Below, piece by piece: positions 15,413 through 23,501 of a DNA stretch of 24,162 nucleotides. The notes below the pieces were generated by a model. The model was not told the origin of the DNA. It saw only the letters and a program-made list of their open reading frames with translations, and searched no databases. Source of the DNA: Planctomycetota bacterium (lineage in GTDB: Bacteria > Planctomycetota > PUPC01 > JACPCR01); the NCBI GenBank assembly GCA_030740295.1, contig JASLXP010000505.1, forward strand, positions 1 to 24,162, written 5' to 3'. The position numbers and the translations under genes were made by a program. The number at the start of each line of letters is the position of its first letter. The stretch's first letter is position 1.

Positions 15413-16392
15413 CTCAGATCCAACCGATCGAGAAGTGATGCCAGGAAGTCACGGCCGAAATTGAGCCGTTCATCCATCTGGTCGAGGTATGGAATGTCCT
15501 CGTATTGCTGCGGATCGGGCCACTCCCCTGAGCTGATTTTCTTCTGGCACTCCCAGGCAATCTGTACGACTTTCATCAGTTCCTCGCGGGTCAGGTCCGG
15601 GTGCAGGGAGAGCCATCGTTCGTCGAAGATCTGGAAATCGAACAGCCACTTGTGGTCTTCAATAGAAAGGGTCAGGTCTGGGGAATACTCGGCCAGGGAG
15701 GTAAGGATACTCTCCCATTCGAGCACGCCCTGGCCGGGAGTCTTGCCCTGCCGCTGATACCCGAAATCCTTAAAGTAAATGATCGCGTCTTTGATGTGCG
15801 TCAAGTGCGTATAAGGTGCCGCGCGACGAACGGCAGGAACCGGGTCTTCCGCCTGGCAGAGAAGATTTGCAGTGTCCAGACAGATACCGGCGATGGCCTC
15901 GCCGACATCCTCGATGAGCCGGACAAGCTCGAAGGTGGTCACATCGCCGTGAGTTTCTACGTCGATGCGGCTTCCGTGCTCGCGCAGAATGGGCCCCAGC
16001 CTGCGAATCACATCGGCGGAGTCCTGGAGATGCTGGGTCCAGGGGACCGGATGCTCGTAGCGTTCCGGCCCGCCTCCCAAGGCCGTATGTAACTCATGCC
16101 AGCCGCAGGCCGCGGCCGATTCGATGTGCCTGGACAGGTCATCGAAGTGGTCCTCTAACGGCCCCTTTACCAGGTGTGGATTACAGGTCGGAATGGAAAC
16201 GTGAGAGTAGAGGCCGAGCTCATCGGCCCGGGCCCGGACTTCTTCAAGTTCGCCACTGTCGAGGGTCCGGCTCAACGATCTCAGTCCCCCGAACTGGACT
16301 CCTTCAAGATGGCGTTCCCGTACGAAGTCCAGCGTCTCGAAAGGATCGAGCTTCAGCTCACGAAGGGTGAAGGTATCAATACCGATTTTCAT
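15409..16392 (-). CDS. Sugar phosphate isomerase/epimerase-family TIM barrel (xylose-isomerase-like)
   Basis: A 327-residue protein of the AP-endonuclease-2 / xylose-isomerase-like fold. Likely metal ligands are E146 (IDVETHGD), D173 (GICLDTAN), H199 (THIKDAI) and E245 (LSIEDHKW). GKTPGQGVLEWESIL at 217-231 is the usual G-x-G turn before the last strands. A ligand seen as His in many relatives is Asn here (N176 in LDTAN). Members isomerise or epimerise sugars; some act as lyases on 3-keto-sugars made by Gfo/Idh/MocA enzymes. Two such dehydrogenase genes lie just upstream, which supports a keto-sugar substrate by context. Its stop overlaps the UroD-like start (ATGA at 15409-15412). It is separated from the upstream dehydrogenase gene by a gap with a strong inverted repeat. 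No signal peptide. Confidence 0.92.
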   Translation of the reverse strand: MKIGIDTFTLRELKLDPFETLDFVRERHLEGVQFGGLRSLSRTLDSGELEEVRARADELGLYSHVSIPTCNPHLVKGPLEDHFDDLSRHIESAAACGWHELHTALGGGPERYEHPVPWTQHLQDSADVIRRLGPILREHGSRIDVETHGDVTTFELVRLIEDVGEAIAGICLDTANLLCQAEDPVPAVRRAAPYTHLTHIKDAIIYFKDFGYQRQGKTPGQGVLEWESILTSLAEYSPDLTLSIEDHKWLFDFQIFDERWLSLHPDLTREELMKVVQIAWECQKKISSGEWPDPQQYEDIPYLDQMDERLNFGRDFLASLLDRLDLR

Positions 16393-16451
16393 GGCAGGGG
16401 TATCCCAGAAAGTGTTTGCAGTCTTGCGTGCCGATTCCGTAACGGTTGGTC

Positions 16452-16527
16452 CTTTCTCATCGTCTTAATCTCTTGCGCCAGCGTCGAGAATCAGAAATCC
16501 GAGCAGAGGATTAAGACGGTGAGAAAG
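16452..16527. repeat. 19-bp inverted repeat between two operon segments
   Basis: CTTTCTCATCGTCTTAATC at 16452-16470 pairs with GATTAAGACGGTGAGAAAG at 16509-16527. There is one non-Watson-Crick position, which would be a G-U pair in RNA. The loop is 38 bases, and GC-rich flanks may extend the pairing inwards. It lies 29 bases after the stop of the first dehydrogenase and 60 bases before the isomerase start, reading leftward. There is no T-tract, so it may be an operator, an RNA-stability hairpin or a processing site, not an intrinsic terminator. Confidence 0.75.
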
Positions 16528-16555
16528 AATCACGGCTCGCGCTGCATGTCTTGAG

Positions 16556-17644
16556 TCATGAAGAGCTTTTCCATGGCGTCGGCTCGATGGGCAAGGTCAC
16601 GGTTCTTCCGGTCTCTGCTGCAATGTAGGCCGCTTCAGCCACCTCGACGGTACCCCTGACTTCACCGCCGCTGGTCATCACGTTCGATTCTTCGCCGCGC
16701 AGCATCTTTACCCATTCGGACAGGCAGCACTCGTGGCCTTTGACTTCACTGGCCTTCACTTCTGTAAAACCGTCCGTTGAGGGAGTTCCCTCGTACGTGA
16801 ACTCTCGGCCGATCTCCGATTCCTCGTGAACGAGGAGGAACGTGCCCTTTCCAGACGTGTAATATGCTTCGCCTTTTGTGCCGCACACTTGCACCATTTC
16901 GTACCACAGGCCGTTTGCAGCGTTGTTGGATCGGGTCCACCAGTTGATGGAAAGCTGAGCGAGAGCACCGGAGGCCATCCTGGCCACAACAACACCGAGC
17001 GCTTCGCCTTCCATTCGTTCGGGCAAGACCTTCGTCATGCAGGAAACACTTTCGACTTCGCCGCCGTACCAGCGGAGGGAATCTATCTGGTGTGTCAGGC
17101 AGCTCATGATCGCTCCCCCGCCGATGCCGTCACGGGTTCGCACCCAGCTTCCTTCCGGGAAAACGACATTCTGGTTGTGGTCGAGCTTCCAGTAGAAAAT
17201 CTCGCCGAGCACGCCGGAATCCACCACCTCTTTGAGTGCGGACCATTCGCCGTGGTAGCGGCGGTCGTGGGAGACGGTCAGCGTGACGCCGGCGCGCTCG
17301 CAGGCATCGATCATCGCGTCACACTCGTGAATGTTGCGGGCCATCACTTTTTCCGTGAGCACGTGCTTCCCCGTTTCAGCGGCGGCCACCGCGGCCGGCA
17401 TGTGCAGGTTGTGGGGCAGAATGATGTCCACCGCGTCGATGTCATCCATCGCGATCACATCGGTGTAATCATCCAGGACCTTCACCTCAGGACCCAGCAG
17501 ATCGCGAACTCGCGGCTGCCGGTCTCTGATTGGCTCTGCAACAGCGACCACCTCGCACTTCTCTGCGAGTTTTTTGTAGGCGGGCGCGTGTGCGCTGAGG
17601 ATGCCGCCGCCGCCGCAGATACCTATCCTGATTTTTCGGTTCAT
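16556..17644 (-). CDS. Gfo/Idh/MocA-family NAD(P)-dependent oxidoreductase (copy 1, EKV variant)
   Basis: A 362-residue protein starting at 17644, where AGGAG lies six bases upstream. An in-frame ATG five codons earlier (17659) lacks such a site and overlaps the upstream stop. The Rossmann motif is IRIGICGGGGILSAHAPAY at 5-23. The usual EKP reads EKV (98-100) but keeps lysine K99. The catalytic-loop pattern GGGAIMSCLTHQID keeps H185 and D188, while the Asp often found four residues before the His is replaced. These enzymes oxidise or reduce a hydroxyl or keto group of sugars, inositols or glycosides with bound nicotinamide. It follows a second, quite different family member in the same unit, suggesting two successive or opposite redox steps on one substrate. 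Cytosolic, no signal peptide. The family is certain, the substrate unknown. Confidence 0.93.
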   Translation of the reverse strand: MNRKIRIGICGGGGILSAHAPAYKKLAEKCEVVAVAEPIRDRQPRVRDLLGPEVKVLDDYTDVIAMDDIDAVDIILPHNLHMPAAVAAAETGKHVLTEKVMARNIHECDAMIDACERAGVTLTVSHDRRYHGEWSALKEVVDSGVLGEIFYWKLDHNQNVVFPEGSWVRTRDGIGGGAIMSCLTHQIDSLRWYGGEVESVSCMTKVLPERMEGEALGVVVARMASGALAQLSINWWTRSNNAANGLWYEMVQVCGTKGEAYYTSGKGTFLLVHEESEIGREFTYEGTPSTDGFTEVKASEVKGHECCLSEWVKMLRGEESNVMTSGGEVRGTVEVAEAAYIAAETGRTVTLPIEPTPWKSSS

Positions 17645-17650
17645 TTTTGG

Positions 17651-17655
17651 CTCCT
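17651..17655 (-). promoter_or_regulatory. Ribosome binding site deciding the start at 17644
   Basis: AGGAG on the minus strand, six bases before the ATG at 17644. The alternative ATG at 17659 lies upstream of this site and would have no ribosome binding site of its own. Confidence 0.75.
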
Positions 17656-17658
17656 GCA

Positions 17659-18675
17659 TTATTCGGGTTTAGTCCTGAGACCCTCCAGCAGATGCTCATC
17701 CGATGAGTAGGGGAGCTCGACCGGCTTCCCATGGATGGCACTGGAATAGAGGCCCAGCACGGTGTTCGTTTCGGCCAGCGACGTTTCGAGGCGGTTTGCG
17801 TGCGGTCTGCCGTCGTCTTCAAGCCAGTCAAACATTGCATCGGTCATGGCGGCTTGACCCAAGTCGTCTTCTTCTCCGTAAGATTTCTCGCCCTTTTCGA
17901 TATCCGTCTCCGTTGTCGAACGTTCCCACGCGTTCATCTTCCAGTGGACGAATCCGTGCGTGCCATAGACGGCGATCCTCTTGTGCATGTGCTTTGCTTC
18001 TTCGTCATCGGCCGCAACCGCGTTGTTTCCGTTCGCCATCAGACATCGGACGCGGTTCGGGAAGTTGATCTGCGCAACGGCCATCTCCGGGGCCGGGTGG
18101 TGACTTTCGAGCTCGCCCTTTCCACTGACGTTACCAAAGACAAGGTCCGGCCGTTCGCCGCCGTTGAAAGCCAACACCAGGTTCAGAATGTGCGTGCCCT
18201 GCCCCGCCAAATTCAGACGCGAGCTGGCGTCGATGAACTGAACATCACCGATCTTGCCGTCACGGACATCGTCGAGAAGCTCGAGCAGCTTCGGGTGATA
18301 CCTGAGCTGGTGATTCACACATATCTTTGTCGAAGTGACCTTGCCGAGGGCGGAGATGGCACTGAAGTCTTCATTGTCCAGAGCAAGCGGCTTCTCGACA
18401 ATGACACCAGGCACTTTGTGCTCGTGCGCAATCGTGAGCAACGGCACGCGCAGATTCGGCTTCGTAACGATGTGAAGCAGGTCTGGCTTCTCTCTGTCGA
18501 GCATTTCGTGCGCGTCGGTGTACTTTTGCGAAAGCTCGTAGTCGGCAGCAAATGGATCGAGCAGGCTTTCGTCCATATCGCAAGCGGCGGCCAGTCTTCC
18601 CTTCTCCACGGTCCTGTAAGCATCCGCGTGGCGTCTACCACGGCCTCGGCAGCCGAGAATGGCGCTTTTGTACAT
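17659..18675 (-). CDS. Gfo/Idh/MocA-family oxidoreductase (copy 2, EKP type)
   Basis: A 338-residue dehydrogenase. The N-terminal Rossmann stretch is YKSAILGCRGRGRRHADAY, with GxRGRGxxH in place of the more common GxGxxG. The conserved VIVEKPLALD motif carries K95. LAGQGTHILN places a likely catalytic His at 162. The C-terminal domain has the usual open beta-sheet character and lacks a signal peptide, so the enzyme is cytosolic. It shares little direct sequence with the adjacent copy 1, so this is not a recent duplication. AAGGA lies about ten bases before the ATG. Its stop is 14 bases before the copy 1 start, so the two are almost certainly cotranscribed. Substrate by context: an imported sugar or glycoside, possibly oxidised at one ring carbon. 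Confidence 0.93.
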   Translation of the reverse strand: MYKSAILGCRGRGRRHADAYRTVEKGRLAAACDMDESLLDPFAADYELSQKYTDAHEMLDREKPDLLHIVTKPNLRVPLLTIAHEHKVPGVIVEKPLALDNEDFSAISALGKVTSTKICVNHQLRYHPKLLELLDDVRDGKIGDVQFIDASSRLNLAGQGTHILNLVLAFNGGERPDLVFGNVSGKGELESHHPAPEMAVAQINFPNRVRCLMANGNNAVAADDEEAKHMHKRIAVYGTHGFVHWKMNAWERSTTETDIEKGEKSYGEEDDLGQAAMTDAMFDWLEDDGRPHANRLETSLAETNTVLGLYSSAIHGKPVELPYSSDEHLLEGLRTKPE

Positions 18676-18736
18676 CAGTCAGAATTCCTTTTGAAAGTCA
18701 GTGAATCACGGTTGTCTGAGGCAACTTGATATCCAC

Positions 18737-20119
18737 TCAGAAGTCGCTCACCGTATGACGCTCCTGCGCAGACTGTGCCATTCGGTTCAGCCAGTCCCAG
18801 AAACGGAAACGCTCCAGGCCCTCACCGGACGCTACCTTTCGCCGGAGGTCCGCGGCACGGTCTGCTGCATCTTTCTTTTGCTGGTCGGTGAGCGATCCGG
18901 CATCCCAATGGGCCAGAAGCTCGACGAAGGCCTCTCCTTCATCCGCCCCGCCCAGCACCTGTGCCAAGGTCTTTCGGCCAAACTCGAGGAGCGTATCTTC
19001 AGGCCAGTGGATGAAGTGCGAAAAGGCCAGGTAGTTTAACGCCCAGGGGATGTGCCGGGAGGAGACTTCTCCGTGAATACTCACGCCTTCCAGCCCGGAC
19101 CTGTAAGCGCGCAGGCATGCCTCTTTGATGGTGCTGACGATCTGTTCGTAGCGTGGCACGTGACTCCACTGGCTGCCCTGATGAACGAAGCCAACGCTCC
19201 TTGGCGATGGTGGTGCGAGGTCTTTTGGCCATCTCGGATTGTGAAATGCGCCATCGGGAGCGCCGTCGTCCAAATAGGACGTCAGCGGGAGTGGCTTCTG
19301 GAGGACCATGCCGGAGAGTGTCCATTGCCCGATCCCCTGGGGAGGCAAACGATCGATCATCGCCGGGCGCTCGCATTGCATGTATGGCCCGAGCCCACTC
19401 CCTTCGGACGGCTTGCCCGGAACGAATCCGGTGTAGGTGGCCCAGGTCACGAGGTTATCCGGCAGCCGTTCCTCGATGCACTTCAGCGCGGGCTCGTAGC
19501 TCAGGGCCTGCAGCCTGAAGAAGTCCGGATCGTCCGGCGACCAGTTCTCTTTATGTGCTTTGCAGCGGGGCTCGTGGCAGACCAGAAAATCTCCGTTCTC
19601 CAGATTCGCCCCGCCGATGGAGAATTCATCGAAGAGCCAGCCCATGCCATCCTGCAGCCATTCCACGTAGCGGGGATGAGTCGGGCAGGCGCCGCGGTCC
19701 TGGGCCTCGCCCGTTTCATTCACCATGCGCGCGTCCGGATGCTGCTGAACGAAAGTCTCGATGTTGTAAGGATGGTCTCCCTCATAGTAAATCCCACCAT
19801 ACCAGGTGGTCCCGATGCCGGGCTTGATGGCGATACCTTTCGATGCCGCATAGTCGGCGACCTGCTTCGAGGCATCGATCCCGCCGTGCGAGTCGCGGAG
19901 AAATCCCCAGATCAGGATCCCCTTGACCCCAAGCCCTGCTGAGAAATCGGTCAGCCTCCGGTAATCCTCGACGAACGTCTCCGGCCGCTTCAGGTAGCGA
20001 TTGTCGCATCCGAAGTTAAGCATGCCGGGGTCGTCCCACATCCAATTCGTGCTGTGGTCCCAGGTCCAGAAATATGAGTTCGGCAGCGCCGGTTCAGGTC
20101 GGCTAAGTTCCCAGATCAT
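18737..20119 (-). CDS. Unclassified TIM-barrel protein, probable glycoside hydrolase-like
   Basis: A 460-residue protein from the ATG at 20119, which has GGGGAG seven bases upstream. The frame is open to 20263, but the extra 48 residues are cysteine-rich, lack family features and have no such site. It begins with an aromatic stretch (NSYFWTWDHSTNWMWDD). A barrel-like alternation follows: GVKGILIWGF at 65-74, GIAIKPGIGTTWYGG at 95-109, GGANLENGDFLVCHEPRC at 169-186 and GLEGVSIHGEVSSRHIPW at 342-359. E174 and E351 lie at strand ends and are candidate catalytic acids. The many Trp and Tyr residues fit a sugar-binding cleft. I cannot assign a named family. It has no signal peptide, so it would act on imported substrate. 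It is the first gene of the leftward catabolic unit, divergent from the methyltransferase-like gene. Confidence 0.8.
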   Translation of the reverse strand: MIWELSRPEPALPNSYFWTWDHSTNWMWDDPGMLNFGCDNRYLKRPETFVEDYRRLTDFSAGLGVKGILIWGFLRDSHGGIDASKQVADYAASKGIAIKPGIGTTWYGGIYYEGDHPYNIETFVQQHPDARMVNETGEAQDRGACPTHPRYVEWLQDGMGWLFDEFSIGGANLENGDFLVCHEPRCKAHKENWSPDDPDFFRLQALSYEPALKCIEERLPDNLVTWATYTGFVPGKPSEGSGLGPYMQCERPAMIDRLPPQGIGQWTLSGMVLQKPLPLTSYLDDGAPDGAFHNPRWPKDLAPPSPRSVGFVHQGSQWSHVPRYEQIVSTIKEACLRAYRSGLEGVSIHGEVSSRHIPWALNYLAFSHFIHWPEDTLLEFGRKTLAQVLGGADEGEAFVELLAHWDAGSLTDQQKKDAADRAADLRRKVASGEGLERFRFWDWLNRMAQSAQERHTVSDF

Positions 20120-20126
20120 GTTTCGT

Positions 20127-20132
20127 CTCCCC
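20127..20132 (-). promoter_or_regulatory. Ribosome binding site deciding the start at 20119
   Basis: GGGGAG on the minus strand, seven bases before the ATG at 20119. It supports the shorter 460-residue protein and leaves 20133-20281 as the divergent control region. Confidence 0.7.
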
Positions 20133-20281
20133 AGGCAAGAGGACCAGGCAGCCTCACACAATGGGCAGGCCGTGGCAAATACTGCACATCCAGCAAGGTT
20201 GATCGTGAACGTTATGCGCAGCCACGCCCCCCAGCGGGCATTGGCCGCATCTTTGCAAATCAAAATCCAGCGTAGCGCGGA
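20133..20281. promoter_or_regulatory. Divergent control region of the catabolic island
   Basis: This roughly 150-bp region lies between a leftward and a rightward gene of the same functional cluster, so promoters for both arms should lie here. I find no strong -35/-10 pair. The central AACGTT at about 20209 lies in GTGAACGTTATG, which is only a partial palindrome and too weak to name as an operator. Confidence 0.4.
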
Positions 20282-21064
20282 ATGCCGGCGCGGGCCTCAC
20301 GTTTCCTGATGGATTCCACAATGCCGACTGAATATCGAAGCGACGACTGGAACGAATATCGTATGAAGTACGACGACCCGCACCTGGCATTGGAGCCCAA
20401 CGAGCGGGAGATCGAGGTCGTGGGCCAGGCTCTGTCGGTTCTCAATGAAGCGGGAATTCTGGAGCACACTGAATACGACGGTGAGAAGATGCTCGCCTTC
20501 AGACAGGCCGTGGCAAAACTGTTTGAAATCCCATGGACGGCCATCACACCCCGGATGCAGCGGCTCATCTACGCCATCAACGCCATCGCCCGGCCCCGTA
20601 ACATGATCGCCGCGGGCATCTTCTGCGGGAATACCTTCATCTCGAACGCCGGCGCCGCGGTCGGGCCTGGCGCCTGTTACGCTGCAGATCAACTCATCGG
20701 GGTCGAGATCAGGCCGGAAGAAGCGGCGCGAGCAGAGCGCAACGTCAGGCTCATCGACCCGACCGGTGTTGCCCGCATCATGGCCGCGGACGCCATCGAA
20801 ATCGTCGCAGATTTCAATGACCCGATTCATCTCCTCTATCTGGATGCTGACGGCGGCGGCAATAAAGGCAAGGGCATCTACCTCGACATCCTCCAGGCGG
20901 GTTACGACAGTATGCCACTCGGCGCACTCGTACTTGCTCACAACAGCGAGAACTTGGCAGAACGTATGAAGCACTACCTGGCTTTCGTCCGCGATCCATC
21001 CAACTTCCGCGCCAGTGTGAATGTCGTGCTGGACGGTGAAGGGCTGGAAGTGTCGGTGAAGTGA
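20282..21064 (+). CDS. SAM-dependent methyltransferase-like protein (O-methyltransferase-type fold)
   Basis: Up to 260 residues. The start is uncertain: ATG codons at 20282, 20309 and 20321 are all in frame, none has a clear ribosome binding site, and the acidic body begins at the last (MPTEYRSDDWNEYRMKYDD). The C-terminal two thirds match a class I methyltransferase. A motif I-like strand-turn (NMIAAGIFCGNTFISNAG) is followed by an acidic residue after the second strand (IGVEIRPEEAARAERNV), then IMAADAIE, then LLYLDADGGGNKGKGIYLDIL as in O-methyltransferases, then GALVLAHNSEN and a closing hairpin with LDGEGLEVSVK. The glycine-rich motif is atypical (CGNTFIS instead of GxGxG), so SAM binding should not be assumed. 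It heads the rightward unit and overlaps the glycosidase-like gene by GTGA. Confidence 0.8.
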   Translation: MPARASRFLMDSTMPTEYRSDDWNEYRMKYDDPHLALEPNEREIEVVGQALSVLNEAGILEHTEYDGEKMLAFRQAVAKLFEIPWTAITPRMQRLIYAINAIARPRNMIAAGIFCGNTFISNAGAAVGPGACYAADQLIGVEIRPEEAARAERNVRLIDPTGVARIMAADAIEIVADFNDPIHLLYLDADGGGNKGKGIYLDILQAGYDSMPLGALVLAHNSENLAERMKHYLAFVRDPSNFRASVNVVLDGEGLEVSVK

Positions 21065-23460
21065 CCGCGAAATGGACTTCGCCAATAGCCATTCAGACGC
21101 AGACGATCCCGCATCTCTTTCGCATGTTAAAAAGGAATAGGGGAACAGTGTCCTTCATAGAGGAATCGACCGACTGCATTCGTCTGGGCAACGACCGGCT
21201 GGAACTTGGCTTCTGCCGAGAGTCGTTCGGGGCTTTGGCTTCCATCTTCGACAAGCAGACGGGAACCCAACTGCTGCGTGACGGTGATGCTCGGAAGCTG
21301 CTTTGGCGACTGGCCTTGCGGCGCCGGGAAGACAATGAAATCGAATGGATCGAGAGCAGTGAGGCCGGTGAATTCAGATGGAGTCAGGAGGAGGAAGATG
21401 ATGCGGTCACCGTCTCGCTGATTTCATCGGGATTCGACAGAGCCGAGCTGGAGGTAACGGTCAGAGTCACGGTGCGGAGCGATTCGCCACTGAGCGTGTG
21501 GCGTATGGAGGTGACCGGACTGGATGAGTCCGTCGCTCTGTATCAACTGACCTGTCCAATCATCTCCGGGCTGGTGAAGATGGGCGACCCGGCGCCGGGG
21601 GAGGCGTTGGCCGTGCCCATCCAGGGGGAGGGCTATCTGTTTACGAATCCTTTTCCCGTCCGGGACGGATTGCCATTGTGCAGCGGCCCCGGCCCGGAAG
21701 CCGCCGACGTGGGTGTTGGCCGTGTGGGCGGTCGCTACCCCGGCGCCATTCCGATGCAGATCTGTGCCTTCTACAACAACGCCGCCGGTCTTTACTTCGC
21801 AGCCCACGACTCCGGTCAAAACGTCAAGGAACTTCAGATGGGGCCTTTCGCTGAATGGGGACAGATTCCCGTCCTTTCCATGTCGCACTTTCCGGGAGAG
21901 ATGCCGGGTGAAGACAGGGCCATCAGCTACGACACCATCGTCGGCGTCTTTCATGGCGACTGGCATGACGCGGCAGACATCTACAAAAGCTGGGCGACGA
22001 AGCAATGGTGGTGCGAAAAGAAGCTCTGGGACAGAGACATCGCCGAATGGATTCGCAAGGGCATCGGCGGCGTATTCCAGATGTCCAACTATCACATTCC
22101 CAAGCTCGACCTGAATCATGCGGTCGAGCAGATCGCCGGTGTCGTCAACGAGTTGTCCGACGAGGCCGGCGTCCCTTTGGTAGGGCTCCTGTTCAACTGG
22201 GAAGGCGGCGGCGCATGGACGGGGCCAAAGGGCTTCTTTCCGCCAAGGGAAGGCCGCGAAAAATTCATGCAGGCCATGGCCAGGCTTCGGGAGGCCGGCA
22301 ATCATGGCTTCGTGTACATCACCGGAGGATGCTGGTATCTGAAGATCAACTACGACCCGCCGTTCGACAGTTGGTCCCGATTCGAGGAAGAAGGGCGCCC
22401 ACATGCCATTAAGCAACTGGACGGAGACATTCCGGTCGGACGCTGGTATCCCGGCTGGGAATCGACGCGGCTCTGCCCCTCCTCAGACTACGCCAGGGAA
22501 CTGACCACCTCGATTGTCCTGGAGTGTCTCGACCTCGGCTGCACGGTCGTTCAGATCGACAACTTTCCCTGCGGCGCCGCCGAGACCTGCTACGACGCCT
22601 CACACGGTCACGTGCCCGGTTTTGGTCCGTGGTGGTCGGAAGCGTGGAGTGACACTCTCGCCCACACCCGGAAACAGGCGAAGGCGAAATCTCCCGACAC
22701 CGTCATTGCCACCGAAGGCATCTCTGAGAATTTCATCCCCTGGCTTGACCTGTATGACCACCGCGCCGGCAACATGGAATACTTCGGCCATTACGGTCGT
22801 GGCTGTCCCATGGGCGGTGAGACCATCCCGCTGTTCAACTACGTCTACAACGAGTACATCGGTTCCTACTGCGCCGCGTACCCCGAGTGCAACCGTCCGG
22901 AAGTGCTCTACTGGACGCGATGCCTGGGCAAAGCACTGGCACAGGGAGTCATCCCCACGGGCGGCCGCTACTTCCCGGAACCGGCAGATCACAACCCGAC
23001 TACCATCGGCTTCTACAAGAAGGTCGTCCGAGCAACGGCCAACGAATGCTGGCCCTACTTGATGTTCGGCGAAATGCTCCGGCCCCCGGAAATTGAGGTG
23101 CCCACCATCACTGCCCAATACTGTAAATTCCTCTACAGCGACGACCCGATGGACCATCGCATGGACCCAAAGCAGCGACACGAGGTGCAGGATCGATCAG
23201 TCCAGCACGCCGTCTTCCGCGGCCGGGACGGCGCCATCGGCTACATCTTCGCCAACATCTCTGAAGACAGTGTGAGTTTCGAGGTGGTGCTGTCGGCTTA
23301 CGGAATGGATGCGGAACGATTTGATATCGTCAGGTACACGGACGGCGGAAAGGAAGACTGGCACAAAGGTATTGGTCTGCCCCGGCATGAGTCGATCGAA
23401 ATAGCGCCGCTATCAGTGATGGTTGTTGAGGTTTACCGTACCGATGATTCCAGCAACTGA
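21061..23460 (+). CDS. Large glycoside hydrolase-like protein (DUF6259-like)
   Basis: Up to 799 residues. The GTG at 21061 overlaps the upstream stop (GTGA), which suggests coupling. An ATG at 21124, and a GTG at 21148 behind AGGGGA, are alternatives, since recognisable sequence begins near residue 31 (FIEESTDCIRLGNDRLELGF). The N-terminal 300 residues are beta-rich, like the super-sandwich domains that precede the barrel in many glycosidases. From about 335 a TIM barrel follows: GVPLVGLLFNWEGGG, GFVYITGGCWYLKIN, CTVVQIDNFPCGA with D500, and VIATEGISENF with E552, plausible nucleophile and acid/base positions. A C-terminal beta domain closes it (VVVEVYRTDD). The overall design resembles DUF6259 proteins, recalled from memory and not searched. 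No signal peptide, so a cytosolic enzyme for imported oligosaccharides or glycosides is inferred. Confidence 0.85.
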   Translation: MTAKWTSPIAIQTQTIPHLFRMLKRNRGTVSFIEESTDCIRLGNDRLELGFCRESFGALASIFDKQTGTQLLRDGDARKLLWRLALRRREDNEIEWIESSEAGEFRWSQEEEDDAVTVSLISSGFDRAELEVTVRVTVRSDSPLSVWRMEVTGLDESVALYQLTCPIISGLVKMGDPAPGEALAVPIQGEGYLFTNPFPVRDGLPLCSGPGPEAADVGVGRVGGRYPGAIPMQICAFYNNAAGLYFAAHDSGQNVKELQMGPFAEWGQIPVLSMSHFPGEMPGEDRAISYDTIVGVFHGDWHDAADIYKSWATKQWWCEKKLWDRDIAEWIRKGIGGVFQMSNYHIPKLDLNHAVEQIAGVVNELSDEAGVPLVGLLFNWEGGGAWTGPKGFFPPREGREKFMQAMARLREAGNHGFVYITGGCWYLKINYDPPFDSWSRFEEEGRPHAIKQLDGDIPVGRWYPGWESTRLCPSSDYARELTTSIVLECLDLGCTVVQIDNFPCGAAETCYDASHGHVPGFGPWWSEAWSDTLAHTRKQAKAKSPDTVIATEGISENFIPWLDLYDHRAGNMEYFGHYGRGCPMGGETIPLFNYVYNEYIGSYCAAYPECNRPEVLYWTRCLGKALAQGVIPTGGRYFPEPADHNPTTIGFYKKVVRATANECWPYLMFGEMLRPPEIEVPTITAQYCKFLYSDDPMDHRMDPKQRHEVQDRSVQHAVFRGRDGAIGYIFANISEDSVSFEVVLSAYGMDAERFDIVRYTDGGKEDWHKGIGLPRHESIEIAPLSVMVVEVYRTDDSSN

Positions 23461-23501
23461 TAGATTCCAATCTGCCAATCATCCAACATCCAGCCACCGC
23501 C

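Noticed and set aside
20203..20214. GTGAACGTTATG as a LacI-type operator
   Set aside because: Only the central AACGTT is symmetric; the flanks do not match and no LacI-type regulator is in the window.
20120..20263. N-terminal extension of the 460-residue protein
   Set aside because: The 48 extra residues lack family character, while GGGGAG sits seven bases before the internal ATG at 20119. The region serves better as divergent control DNA.
21424..22416. Minus-strand open frame of 330 codons
   Set aside because: It is opposite the glycosidase-like gene, which has a coherent domain structure. The minus frame has shadow composition.
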